Positions 36,341 through 44,219 of a stretch of DNA of 64,000 nucleotides are shown here, piece by piece (the stretch's first letter is position 1; every line of letters starts with the position of its first letter). The position numbers were made by a program, and so were the translations under genes. This DNA is from Balanoglossus misakiensis (Eukaryota > Hemichordata): positions 1 to 64,000 of the forward strand of contig JBECUI020000039.1 in assembly GCA_040954595.2 (NCBI GenBank), given 5' to 3'. A model generated the notes under the pieces. The model was given only the letters and a program-made list of their open reading frames with translations. It had not been told where the DNA came from and made no database searches.

Positions 36341-37045
36341 TTAATCCTCTGAGATATCAGAGGATTCTGAAACATCGGGAGCCTCCGAAATAGAATCTTC
36401 TTGCGCTTTTTCTGCTTCTTCTTTTTCTTCTGCACCCATCGGCAAAGAATCAGCATCTGCTGTTGTTTCAACTGTTGGATCAACTGCTGTCTCTGCTGTT
36501 GGATCGACTGCTGTCTCCACTGTTGGATCAACTGCTTCTTCTGCAGTAGCTACTTCAGTTGTTTCTGTGGTTTCAGTGGTTTCAGTCTGATTGTCTGCCG
36601 TACTGGAGACTACCTCAAACGGGCATTCAGCGATCTCCTGCCCATAGAGTTTAATTTTAGCTGTATAAGTTCCAAGCAGTTTAATATGTTTTATGGGGAG
36701 TTCAATATCCCTCCGTCCGACTTCAAATCCTGCAGAGGCCAGAGCTTCGGATATGGTACCATTATGAACTGACCCGAACAATCGCCCGGAATCCCCCACT
36801 GGTACTGGTATCGTTAAGCGACTACTCTCCAGCCGATCTTTGAGCGAACGAGCCTGCTCTTGTTTTTGTTGTTTGCGCATTTCAATGGCATGACGACGTC
36901 CTTTTATTAACGAATAATTCTGTTCCGTATACGGCATACAGACATTCTTCGGCAAGAGATAGTTTCGGGCATAGCCATCTGCTATTTCAACAATATCCCC
37001 TTCTTCTCCCAGATATTCTACATCAGCATTGAGTATAACTTTCAT
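36341..37045 (-). CDS. rplI: Ribosomal protein L9 with an acidic repeat-containing C-terminal extension
   Basis: Residues 1-148 are a normal L9: MKVILNADVEYLGEEGDIVE and GYARNYLLPKN at the N domain, a long helix, and the C domain ending about CPFEVVS. After it come about 86 extra residues, very rich in Glu, Thr, Ala and Asp. They include TET repeats (154-164) and three 8-residue units of the VDPTVETA type (172-195). The extension is in frame and ends at the operon's next gap, so it is not caused by a simple read-through into dnaB. Its role is unknown. Confidence 0.95.
   Translation of the reverse strand: MKVILNADVEYLGEEGDIVEIADGYARNYLLPKNVCMPYTEQNYSLIKGRRHAIEMRKQQKQEQARSLKDRLESSRLTIPVPVGDSGRLFGSVHNGTISEALASAGFEVGRRDIELPIKHIKLLGTYTAKIKLYGQEIAECPFEVVSSTADNQTETTETTETTEVATAEEAVDPTVETAVDPTAETAVDPTVETTADADSLPMGAEEKEEAEKAQEDSISEAPDVSESSDISED
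36461..36532. repeat. Three 24-bp tandem units inside rplI
   Basis: The units encode VDPTVETA, VDPTAETA and VDPTVETT. They differ at only a few bases, so copy-number change by slippage would stay in frame. Confidence 0.85.
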
Positions 37046-37054
37046 CTCTATACA

Positions 37055-38002
37055 TTACTCCGTTTCACTTTGTTTTATTCCGTACCAATTAACCCAGTGG
37101 AAACTCAAACCCAAGAGTTGCAAAACTACCGGGAACACAATGTTCACCGCAGGAACAAACATACAACTAATGCTTATCCAAACAAACAAACGACGTAATT
37201 CAGGGCGTTTGACACTAACTAACCGAAGTGCAATTGAGTATCCTTGTACAGTATATAATAAGGCAGTAAATAAGGCAATATTCCAACCAAGGTATTGCAG
37301 TAGTTCTGAATCAAAAAAGAAGAACATCAATACCATGCCCCACCCAATAATGAATAGCCAGAGATATGGAAGGCCTAATCGAAAATTGCTTAGCATCTCC
37401 CCCACCTTTTTTATCTGCCGATTATCCGGTAAGGGTTTTCTTGTTGCAATAAAAACAGCCGCTGTATAGTTTAATAAGAGAAAAAAGGCTGCTGCAAACC
37501 ATGCGCTTGATATGGCAAACTGAAAGAGAAGTTTTGCAATTGAGACATCTCCAGTAGGCAATAATTGCTCTTCAAGAAAGGCAAATGTTGCTGAAAACGT
37601 TTCAAGCATTTCTGCATTATTACTAATGTATAGAAAGGTTAATGCGTTTATGAGGGCGAGCAAGAACGAGACAGTCAAGAAAGTATAGGGCTGTCGCGCC
37701 CCTTCTCGCAAATAATTCCATAGAAGCAATGATACAAGCGCTGCAAAAAAGAACAGCATACTCATAGTATAGACAGTCAAGTCAAATGAAGATGCCGGAT
37801 TGGGGAGAAATATCAGTTTTATTATTGCAAGAATAACAAATGCCGCTCCCCCAGAAAGTGCCTGTACGACAAGTCCTCTGCGAAAATACAAAACTTGCAA
37901 GGGAGCGAGGAAAAGCATAACTAGCCAGCCAAGCTGATAAATGAGACTAACTATAAGGGTGGCAATGATTATTTCACGAAGTTCTATCTTAGTGATATTC
38001 AA
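37055..38002 (-). CDS. Polytopic membrane protein, DUF2232/YybS-like
   Basis: The 315-residue protein has about eight hydrophobic segments spread over its whole length and no soluble domain. It lies between rpsR and rplI, the position of YybS-type (DUF2232) proteins in other bacteria, and its N terminus (ATLIVSLIYQLGWLVMLF) and GWGMVLMFFF segment fit that family. Molecular function is unknown; the fold is sometimes compared to transporter S components. Gaps to both neighbours are about 10 nt. Confidence 0.7.
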   Translation of the reverse strand: MNITKIELREIIIATLIVSLIYQLGWLVMLFLAPLQVLYFRRGLVVQALSGGAAFVILAIIKLIFLPNPASSFDLTVYTMSMLFFFAALVSLLLWNYLREGARQPYTFLTVSFLLALINALTFLYISNNAEMLETFSATFAFLEEQLLPTGDVSIAKLLFQFAISSAWFAAAFFLLLNYTAAVFIATRKPLPDNRQIKKVGEMLSNFRLGLPYLWLFIIGWGMVLMFFFFDSELLQYLGWNIALFTALLYTVQGYSIALRLVSVKRPELRRLFVWISISCMFVPAVNIVFPVVLQLLGLSFHWVNWYGIKQSETE

Positions 38003-38013
38003 GCAATCATATC

Positions 38014-38826
38014 CTACTGAAAAGGAAGGAGTGCCATAAGTCGTGCCCTCTTTACTTCCCGTGCAAGTAACCGCTGTGTCTTAGCAGGTACTTTGGTAAA
38101 ACGTCTTGGCAATATTTTACCCCGTTCAGATAAAAATGATTGCAGGATGTCGGGGCGCTTATAGTCCACAACAAGAGTTCGATAATCAATGTTTTCTAGC
38201 CGCCTGCCGCGACCACCACCTGGCCCGCGCCTACGCCGGTACATGCCCCTGTCGCCGTCCTGTGCATCATTTTTTCGAGGTCGATCATAATCTTTCTGAT
38301 GTCCACCACTATATTCCCGCCGTGCATAGGGGGGGCGTTCGGCATTTCCCTCGGGTCTAGCTGAAACTGTCTCTCGCCGTGTATCATCCGGAATCGCGGC
38401 TTGGGAACTCTCATCCTTTTTTGCTTCGATTGCGGGCGATTCACCTGGCTTCTTCGCTTCTTCAGAGGCTGAGGAATCGCTTTCTTTTTCGGCACTTGCT
38501 ACCGACTCCGATATTTCGGTCGACTCAAGCGACTCGATCGGCTTGTTATCTTCCAACTGCTCTGCTTCGGGCGTTTTGCCTGCTTCGCTGATCGCTTCAG
38601 ATACTGCCGAATCGCTTTCTTTTTCGGCACTTGCTACCGACTCAGGTATTTCAGTCGACTCAAGCGACTCGGTCGGCTTGTTATCTTCCAACTGCTCTAC
38701 TTCGGGTGCTTTGCCTGTTTCGCTGATCGCTTCCGATACTGTCGAATCGATTGCTTCAGCCTTTTCGGCCTTTACAACTTCTGCTTCAATTTCTTGTTCA
38801 GTGTTTTTTTCTATTTCTTTATTCAT
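38014..38826 (-). CDS. rpsR: Ribosomal protein S18 with a 194-residue N-terminal extension
   Basis: Only the last 76 residues (195-270, with [17 protein letters not shown] and the basic C terminus [19 protein letters not shown]) correspond to S18. In front is a long hydrophilic region: an acidic part (1-145) containing two nearly identical 45-residue tandem repeats (28-72 and 73-117), then a basic RGG-like part (150-210). The ATG at 38826 has GAGG at proper spacing and the frame is open throughout, so the long form is probably made. An internal ATG (residue 195) could yield a standard S18. S18 binds S6, encoded in this operon, on the 30S platform. Confidence 0.93.
   Translation of the reverse strand: MNKEIEKNTEQEIEAEVVKAEKAEAIDSTVSEAISETGKAPEVEQLEDNKPTESLESTEIPESVASAEKESDSAVSEAISEAGKTPEAEQLEDNKPIESLESTEISESVASAEKESDSSASEEAKKPGESPAIEAKKDESSQAAIPDDTRRETVSARPEGNAERPPYARREYSGGHQKDYDRPRKNDAQDGDRGMYRRRRGPGGGRGRRLENIDYRTLVVDYKRPDILQSFLSERGKILPRRFTKVPAKTQRLLAREVKRARLMALLPFQ
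38476..38745. repeat. Two 135-bp tandem repeats inside rpsR
   Basis: Units 38611-38745 and 38476-38610 encode 45-residue segments that differ at only six residues (for example [17 protein letters not shown] versus [17 protein letters not shown]). The unit length is a multiple of three. Confidence 0.9.
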
Positions 38827-38869
38827 ATCTACCTCATGCTACTAAATTAGATGCATACTAAATTAGTAA

Positions 38870-39292
38870 CTAAAACGGAATATCATCTTCGAATTCTTCT
38901 TCCACAGCCGAAGATTTTTTCGGAGTACTTCCGACAGATGGTGCAGCAGGAGCATCAACTCCGCCCCTTGTTGTGGAACCAAGCAGTTGCACTCTATTTG
39001 CAATCATAGACACTTTACTCCGATTCTGTCCATCCTGTTCCCATCGCTCTTGTCGAATTTCCCCATTTACTAAAACCTGCTTGCCCTTTACCAAATACCG
39101 TTGTATTGCTTCTGCCTGACGCCCAAACAAAGTGACTGAAAAAAAGTTTGCTTCATCAACCCAAGAGTCGCCCTCTTTTTTTCGCCGATTAACCGCAATA
39201 GAGAACTCGCAGATTGCAAGCCCAGAGTTTGCATAACGCATTTCCGAATCTCTGGTTAATCGTCCACTCAGTACTACAATGTTTACATCCAT
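38870..39292 (-). CDS. ssb: Single-stranded DNA-binding protein
   Basis: The 140-residue protein has an OB fold (1 to about 105, with VVLSGRLTRDSEMRYANSG and KGKQVLVNGEIRQERWEQDG), a short flexible linker, and the acidic tip EFEDDIPF that recruits replication and repair proteins. It lies between rpsF and rpsR, 3 nt after rpsF, the common arrangement. Confidence 0.97.
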   Translation of the reverse strand: MDVNIVVLSGRLTRDSEMRYANSGLAICEFSIAVNRRKKEGDSWVDEANFFSVTLFGRQAEAIQRYLVKGKQVLVNGEIRQERWEQDGQNRSKVSMIANRVQLLGSTTRGGVDAPAAPSVGSTPKKSSAVEEEFEDDIPF

Positions 39293-39295
39293 TTT

Positions 39296-39565
39296 CTATT
39301 TCCTCACCATTAAAAAACGAAGTAAGGCAGGAAGTGGTTCTAGCTCACTGCGAACCTTATTGGCCTCGCTCGGATCAATTGAAGAAATAAAGTAGAAATA
39401 ACTTCCCTGCGTATTCTCTCGGATAGGATATGCAAGGGTACGGACACCCATGCTCTCCTCCTTTTCAATAATAGCACCGTGCGCTTTTAGCTTTTCACGT
39501 ACAAGATTAATGCCCTCTTCTTCACGTTCGGGCAACAGTAGACACATTGTTTCATATTTTTTCAA
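39296..39565 (-). CDS. rpsF: Ribosomal protein S6
   Basis: S6 is an 89-residue ferredoxin-like protein that pairs with S18 on the 30S platform. Motifs KYETMCLLLPE, MGVRTLAYPIRENTQGSYFYF and a C-terminal ALLRFLMVRK are typical. It starts with TTG at 39565, with GGAG 8 nt upstream. First gene of the operon running to dnaB. Confidence 0.95.
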   Translation of the reverse strand: MKKYETMCLLLPEREEEGINLVREKLKAHGAIIEKEESMGVRTLAYPIRENTQGSYFYFISSIDPSEANKVRSELEPLPALLRFLMVRK

Positions 39566-39626
39566 AGGACAACTCCTTCATATAGTTTTACCATAACGAT
39601 ATCTTGTTCCAATATACTTATTGATA

Positions 39627-39642
39627 CTTGATTAATATCAAG
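39627..39642. repeat. Inverted repeat at the rpsF transcription start
   Basis: CTTGAT, 4-nt spacer, ATCAAG. It sits at the predicted start point of the rpsF operon, so it could be an operator or a 5'-end hairpin. Confidence 0.3.
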
Positions 39643-39647
39643 TACAC

Positions 39648-39676
39648 ATTGTATCATAGTAAAAAACGATATGCAA
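39648..39676 (-). promoter_or_regulatory. Promoter of the rpsF-ssb-rpsR-rplI-dnaB operon
   Basis: Minus strand TTGCAT, 17 nt, TACAAT. The leader to the rpsF TTG start would be about 75 nt. Confidence 0.6.
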
Positions 39677-39711
39677 GTCCATGCTACGTACTAATTTTGA
39701 AGATAATTTAT

Positions 39712-39726
39712 TTCTGCTTAGCAGAA
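39712..39726. repeat. Short perfect inverted repeat
   Basis: TTCTGC, loop TTA, GCAGAA, followed on the plus strand by TTTTAAAA. It lies between two divergent transcription units; operator or weak terminator is possible. Confidence 0.3.
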
Positions 39727-39882
39727 TTTTAAAAACCGCCTCATTGATACAGGTCCTAAAAGTCGATCGTTCCTTATTTCAAAAAAAAATGCACACGGAT
39801 ATTTGATTTACTCGACAATGGAATACAATACTTTTTTCAGTTCCTGGAAACAAGTTCACAATTTCTTGAGCGGGCTGAACAC

Positions 39883-40131
39883 TTGAATACCCTGCTGACA
39901 GTGGAAGAGAACTATATTGAATTGTTGAATAGCTTGTTGGGGGATGCGGAGTTTCAGGAATTACATTCACATCTTGAGAGCATCAAGAAACAGCATAGCC
40001 ATCATATAGAAACCATCAGAAAAATAATATCAAAAACAGATTTAGCCGAAGAACAGGTATTAGTCTCAAACCTGGAAATGAGATTGCTGCTCACAGACCA
40101 GGATGATGATGTCAAAACAAAGAAAAAATGA
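39883..40131 (+). CDS. Small hypothetical helical protein
   Basis: I do not recognise this 82-residue protein, which looks helical and charged (EENYIELLNSLLGDAEFQEL, HHIETIRKIISKTDLAEEQ). It starts with TTG and lacks a good ribosome site. The same frame is open and coding-like for about 40 codons upstream, back to a stop at 39757-39759, but without ATG, GTG or TTG, so the gene may be longer with a rare start codon or may have lost its start. Its end overlaps the next gene by 23-29 nt, which suggests an operon. Confidence 0.5.
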   Translation: MNTLLTVEENYIELLNSLLGDAEFQELHSHLESIKKQHSHHIETIRKIISKTDLAEEQVLVSNLEMRLLLTDQDDDVKTKKK

Positions 40132-41134
40132 TCTAGTAGTAAACCAGATCCGTTCTGTCATGCAACAAACAAGATGGTGTACTGATTTCATCGATTTCTG
40201 CGCTGAAGGGGAATACAATACAAACTACCGTATTCACACCCACGGCAGCTCTTATTTGTTTCGAATAAATAAGAGCAGTCAAACCAATAAAGAAAAACAA
40301 GTTGAGTACGAATATCGGGTGCTTGAACTCTTGGCAGACAGCGGATACACCCCGCGTCCCCACCTCTTATTTTGTCCACAAAACGGCTTTGATGATAATC
40401 AGGTATTTGATACTGTCGATGCATTTAACTATGCTGCAACTTGTTTCCCAAAGGGTTTCATGCTAACAGAATACATTTCCGGTGCATGCATAACCTATCA
40501 GGACTCATATCCGGATATTGCCCTTGCTCTTGCCAGCATTCACCGCTATTCGCAACGTTATAATAACACTATCCCATTGGACAAACAGCCCGATCCCGTG
40601 CATTCCCTTCTCGATGAAAGCGAAGAACGCCTGACCTTGTTCCCCGACCATCCAAAAAAAAAGATCGCAGATCATTTACATGCAAGTATTGATGCCATTC
40701 GTTCACAACCTATCAATTATAACTCTCAGCCCGCCTGTATTATCAATACGGAACTAAACAGTGGCAATATTATTGCAAGAAGCGACCGAACAATCATTGT
40801 TGATTGGGAAAAGGCAGTCTACTCCTTACCGTATCAGGATCTGGCTCATTTTCTTATTCCCACTACAACCTTATGGAAGAGCTCATTTCAATTTTCCGAA
40901 GAAGAAGAACTAAATTTTTGCCAAACATACCTCTCACACCATGCCATTGATGATATCGATACCCTTCTTCTTACCATATCGGCATTCAAAAAATCCGTGA
41001 TGCTCCGTGCAATGAGCTGGTGTTATACTGCATGGTATGAACATGCCCGGGGGATCAGGCGACTGCAAGACAATGCTACCCTTGATGTTATAAACCGGTA
41101 CTTTGCAAACATTGAGTCCTTGCTTCCGATATGA
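40109..41134 (+). CDS. APH/choline-kinase-like phosphotransferase with altered catalytic motif
   Basis: The protein of about 341 residues has the two-lobed aminoglycoside-phosphotransferase fold: a nucleotide lobe with YLFRINKSS (Lys56 region) and a catalytic lobe. The usual HGDxxxxN catalytic loop reads INTELNSGNII (about 214-224), so the catalytic Asp is replaced by Glu while the metal-binding Asn is kept, and the later metal Asp is present in IIVDWEKA. It may phosphorylate a small alcohol or sugar, or have lost activity. Three ATGs lie in a row; the third has AGG 6 nt upstream. The end overlaps the glycosyltransferase as ATGA. Confidence 0.75.
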   Translation: MSKQRKNDLVVNQIRSVMQQTRWCTDFIDFCAEGEYNTNYRIHTHGSSYLFRINKSSQTNKEKQVEYEYRVLELLADSGYTPRPHLLFCPQNGFDDNQVFDTVDAFNYAATCFPKGFMLTEYISGACITYQDSYPDIALALASIHRYSQRYNNTIPLDKQPDPVHSLLDESEERLTLFPDHPKKKIADHLHASIDAIRSQPINYNSQPACIINTELNSGNIIARSDRTIIVDWEKAVYSLPYQDLAHFLIPTTTLWKSSFQFSEEEELNFCQTYLSHHAIDDIDTLLLTISAFKKSVMLRAMSWCYTAWYEHARGIRRLQDNATLDVINRYFANIESLLPI

Positions 41135-41821
41135 GTACTATTACAATTATCATTCCTGTTTTTAGGGAAGAAAACATTATCTACTCAACAATTCACCACC
41201 TTTCGACCTGCCTTCATATTGAGACTGCAGAAATTATTATTGTTGACGGCAACCGGGGAAGCACCTTAAAATATCTTCCCGCCGGATTGCCGATTCAAAC
41301 ACTCATTACGGAACCGGGACGAGCTCGCCAAATGAATGCCGGCGCTGCAAAAGCCAGTGCCCCTGTTCTTGTTTTTCTCCATGCAGACTCAAAGCCCCCA
41401 CGCAGTTTTATACCCTTGATCCTCAAAGCAGTGCAAGAACGCCCGGCGGGAGCATTTAATCTACGCATTGCAAGCAAAAATATGATTATCCGTATGATAG
41501 GTGATATTGCAACTCTGCGAACCTATATTACTCGTCTTCCCTTCGGTGACCAAGGACAATTCTTTACAAAGGAACTCTTTACCCGTATAGGAGGCTACCC
41601 ATCCGTACCGGTAATGGGAAGATGTATTAATAATGAAGTCGTTAAGAAAACGCCGCATTCCCATTACCCTTCTGTATCCATCTATGTTTACCTCGGACAG
41701 AAGGTGGAGAAGCGAGGGAATATGCCGCTGTACACTACGGAACTGGTATCTCCAGATGCTGGCGACTTGCAATATTGATCCGAGCTTATTAACACGATGG
41801 TATCCTATACAAAAAAAATAA
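41131..41821 (+). pseudogene. Family 2 glycosyltransferase (TIGR04283-like), frameshifted
   Basis: The first frame gives a good GT2 N terminus: STITIIIPVFREENII, EIIIVDGNR, EPGRARQMNAGA and FLHADSKPP, then RLPFGDQGQFFTKELFTRIG. After PSVPVM the frame is lost: the expected continuation EDVLIMKSLRKRRIPITLL and TLRNWYLQMLATCNIDPSL is found in another frame up to a TAA at 41819-41821. One surplus G in the GGG at 41616-41618 explains it. As written the product stops at 41778 with about 50 wrong residues. Such transferases usually pair with the DUF2064 protein encoded next. Confidence 0.85.
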
Positions 41822-42450
41822 AACATGTTATTATCTTCTACAGAGCACTTTTTGAGCACAGAGTTAAAACGAGGCTGGCAGAGGGATTAGATAATTCAGA
41901 TGCCCTTGCCTGTTATCGGCTGATGTTAGAGTACATTGAGCAGGAGACGAAAGGACGGTCCTATACGGTTATCCATGCAATTGATCAACCTGCAACCCTA
42001 AGTCGGTGTTTTTGGACGCCTGATATGATACAGCTTGGGGAAAACTTGGTAACAAGAATGCATTATGCCCTTAACTCGGTCGCACGTGAAACAAAAGGAA
42101 AAGTAATACTAATGGGAAGCGATATACCAGATATTAGACATGAGGATATAGAAGATGCATTTGCGTCACTGGACAATGCGGATTTGTATATCCTACCCTG
42201 TAGTGATAACGGGTACGGTCTGATCGGCATGAGTTCTCCCTGCGATAAGATACTGATTGATGATTCTGAAGGATCGGTATCAGCCCTCCTAAATCAGGCA
42301 AAAACTGCTGGGTACAGCGTAAGTATCGGTAGAACTGTAAATGACATTGATACGGTCGACGACCTCCGTACTTTTCTCAGAAAAGCAAACAAAACAAAAA
42401 AACAGGAAGAACTCTGTTCTTCCTTTAGGCAGGTAATACAAAAAAAATGA
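41797..42450 (+). CDS. DUF2064 / TIGR04282-type nucleotidyl- or glycosyltransferase
   Basis: The 217-residue protein begins with a strand-loop of the type HVIIFYRALFEHRVKTRLAE, where VKTRLA is the family's phosphate-binding motif, and has LMGSDIPDI and LYILPCSDNGYGLIG in the Rossmann-like body. These proteins are regularly found beside TIGR04283 transferases, as here; their substrate is not established. It overlaps the true end of the glycosyltransferase by 25 nt and overlaps pyk as ATGA. Confidence 0.82.
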   Translation: MVSYTKKIKHVIIFYRALFEHRVKTRLAEGLDNSDALACYRLMLEYIEQETKGRSYTVIHAIDQPATLSRCFWTPDMIQLGENLVTRMHYALNSVARETKGKVILMGSDIPDIRHEDIEDAFASLDNADLYILPCSDNGYGLIGMSSPCDKILIDDSEGSVSALLNQAKTAGYSVSIGRTVNDIDTVDDLRTFLRKANKTKKQEELCSSFRQVIQKK

Positions 42451-44219
42451 AACGATTACGAAAAACAAAAATTATTGCAACGATTGGACCCGCATCGGAA
42501 ACGATAGAAGTTATGGAAGAGCTACTACGAGCTGGCATGAATATTGCTCGCTTTAATTTTAGCCATAGCACCCATAAGAGCCATAAAAAAAACATTGATA
42601 CGTTACGACAGGCAAGCAAGAACACTGGAATACCAGTTGCTCTCCTGCTTGATACCAAGGGCCCACAAATTCGTACTGGTCAGATAGCAGAGGACGCTAC
42701 CCTCACACTTACGAACAATCATCAAATTATTCTTACAACCGATGACATACCCTGTACACAGGAAAGGTTAAGCATTAACTACAAAAACCTTCCGCAGGAA
42801 ATATCCGTCGGGCATCATGTATTAATTGCAGATGGACTCGTAGACCTTCTTGTGGACAAGGTTGTGGACAATGAAATTCACTGCACAGTCAAAAATGGCG
42901 GGAGTTTTCGCTCCTACAAAAATGTCAGCATACCAGGTTTGAATCTTGCCATTTCCGCTATAACCGATACCGATTATGACGATATACACTTTGCCATACA
43001 AGAAGACATGGACTTTATAGCCATATCCTTCGTGCAAACTGCACAGGATGTAGAAGGGCTCCAGAATATCCTGGACCAATACGATTCAAAGATCAAGGCA
43101 TTGGCCAAGATAGAGAGCCGATCAGGACTGAACAACATTGCTTCCATAGCTCAAACAGCACATGGGGTCATGGTTGCCCGCGGCGATCTTGGCATACAGA
43201 TCAATCCTGAAGAAGTTCCTATTGCCCAAAAAAGAATTATACGAACATGCAATATTCTTGGTAAGGTAGTCATTACAGCTACACAGATGTTGGAATCAAT
43301 GGTGTACAATTCCAGGCCTACACGTGCAGAGGCAAGTGATGTCGCAAATGCCATTCTTGACGGAACGGATGCGGTAATGCTATCGGGTGAAACGGCAAGT
43401 GGACAACATCCAGCTGCCTCGGTAACAATGATGCATACCATTGCCTTGGATGTTGAGAACTCGATAGAGTTTCAAGAAACGCATAAACATACATTTACTC
43501 ACACAAAGAGTACTGGACTTGCTGTTGCAAAAACTGCATACCAACTTGCCAAAGACATTAATGCAAGTGCAATCCTTACCCCAAGTCTTCGTGGAAACAC
43601 ACCCTTGACAATATCCAAGTTTCGCCCTCTTGCACCTATTATTGCCATATCACCATCAGAGACTGTTTGTCGACAACTTCTGCTCTGCTGGGGAGTAGAA
43701 CCATTTATTACCAAGTATGAAACCGACCACGAGTTACTCATACGCAAAGCCCTGCAACTCGCAAAAGAAAAACATATTATTCAATCGGGTGAGCGAATTG
43801 TCAGTATAGCCGGCGTGCCACTGGATGGGCCGGCCCTGCTCAATTCTGTGCGTGTTCATTTTTACGGCAAGATTATCTGTCGAGCGGCTGACGGCATGGG
43901 ACAGAATGTACACGGTCCAATCTACACGGCTGATACAGTCGAGGAAGCATCCTCTGCCCTTCTTAAGAACAAAGAAATCATTTTGTTAATAAACAAGATA
44001 GACAATACATGGGACAAGATTTTTCATCGGGCAAAGGGAATGATTTGCAGACAACGAGTCCGAAACTTACCTGAAATGCGTAAGAACTTTCCACATCTCA
44101 CCATCATCTGCGGTATACACAGTTCCCTGACTTCACTGAAATCCAGCCAACTGATATATATTGATGGTGCTGAATGCATTGCGTACGAAGACGTTTCCGA
44201 CGAAGCCTACGGCCAGTAG
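42447..44219 (+). CDS. pyk: Pyruvate kinase with extra C-terminal domain
   Basis: Pyruvate kinase makes ATP and pyruvate from PEP. The barrel starts RKTKIIATIGPASE and has NFSHSTHKSH, DTKGPQIRTG, the catalytic IEARxGxxN-type segment KIESRSGLNNI, and MVARGDLGIQI, then TATQMLESM. The protein is 590 residues, about 110 longer than the basic form. The added C-terminal part (about 480-590) resembles the swivelling PEP-utiliser domain of Bacillus-type enzymes, but without an obvious phosphorylatable His. It overlaps the upstream gene by 4 nt and converges on the FGGY gene with 13 bp overlap. Confidence 0.95.
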   Translation: MKRLRKTKIIATIGPASETIEVMEELLRAGMNIARFNFSHSTHKSHKKNIDTLRQASKNTGIPVALLLDTKGPQIRTGQIAEDATLTLTNNHQIILTTDDIPCTQERLSINYKNLPQEISVGHHVLIADGLVDLLVDKVVDNEIHCTVKNGGSFRSYKNVSIPGLNLAISAITDTDYDDIHFAIQEDMDFIAISFVQTAQDVEGLQNILDQYDSKIKALAKIESRSGLNNIASIAQTAHGVMVARGDLGIQINPEEVPIAQKRIIRTCNILGKVVITATQMLESMVYNSRPTRAEASDVANAILDGTDAVMLSGETASGQHPAASVTMMHTIALDVENSIEFQETHKHTFTHTKSTGLAVAKTAYQLAKDINASAILTPSLRGNTPLTISKFRPLAPIIAISPSETVCRQLLLCWGVEPFITKYETDHELLIRKALQLAKEKHIIQSGERIVSIAGVPLDGPALLNSVRVHFYGKIICRAADGMGQNVHGPIYTADTVEEASSALLKNKEIILLINKIDNTWDKIFHRAKGMICRQRVRNLPEMRKNFPHLTIICGIHSSLTSLKSSQLIYIDGAECIAYEDVSDEAYGQ

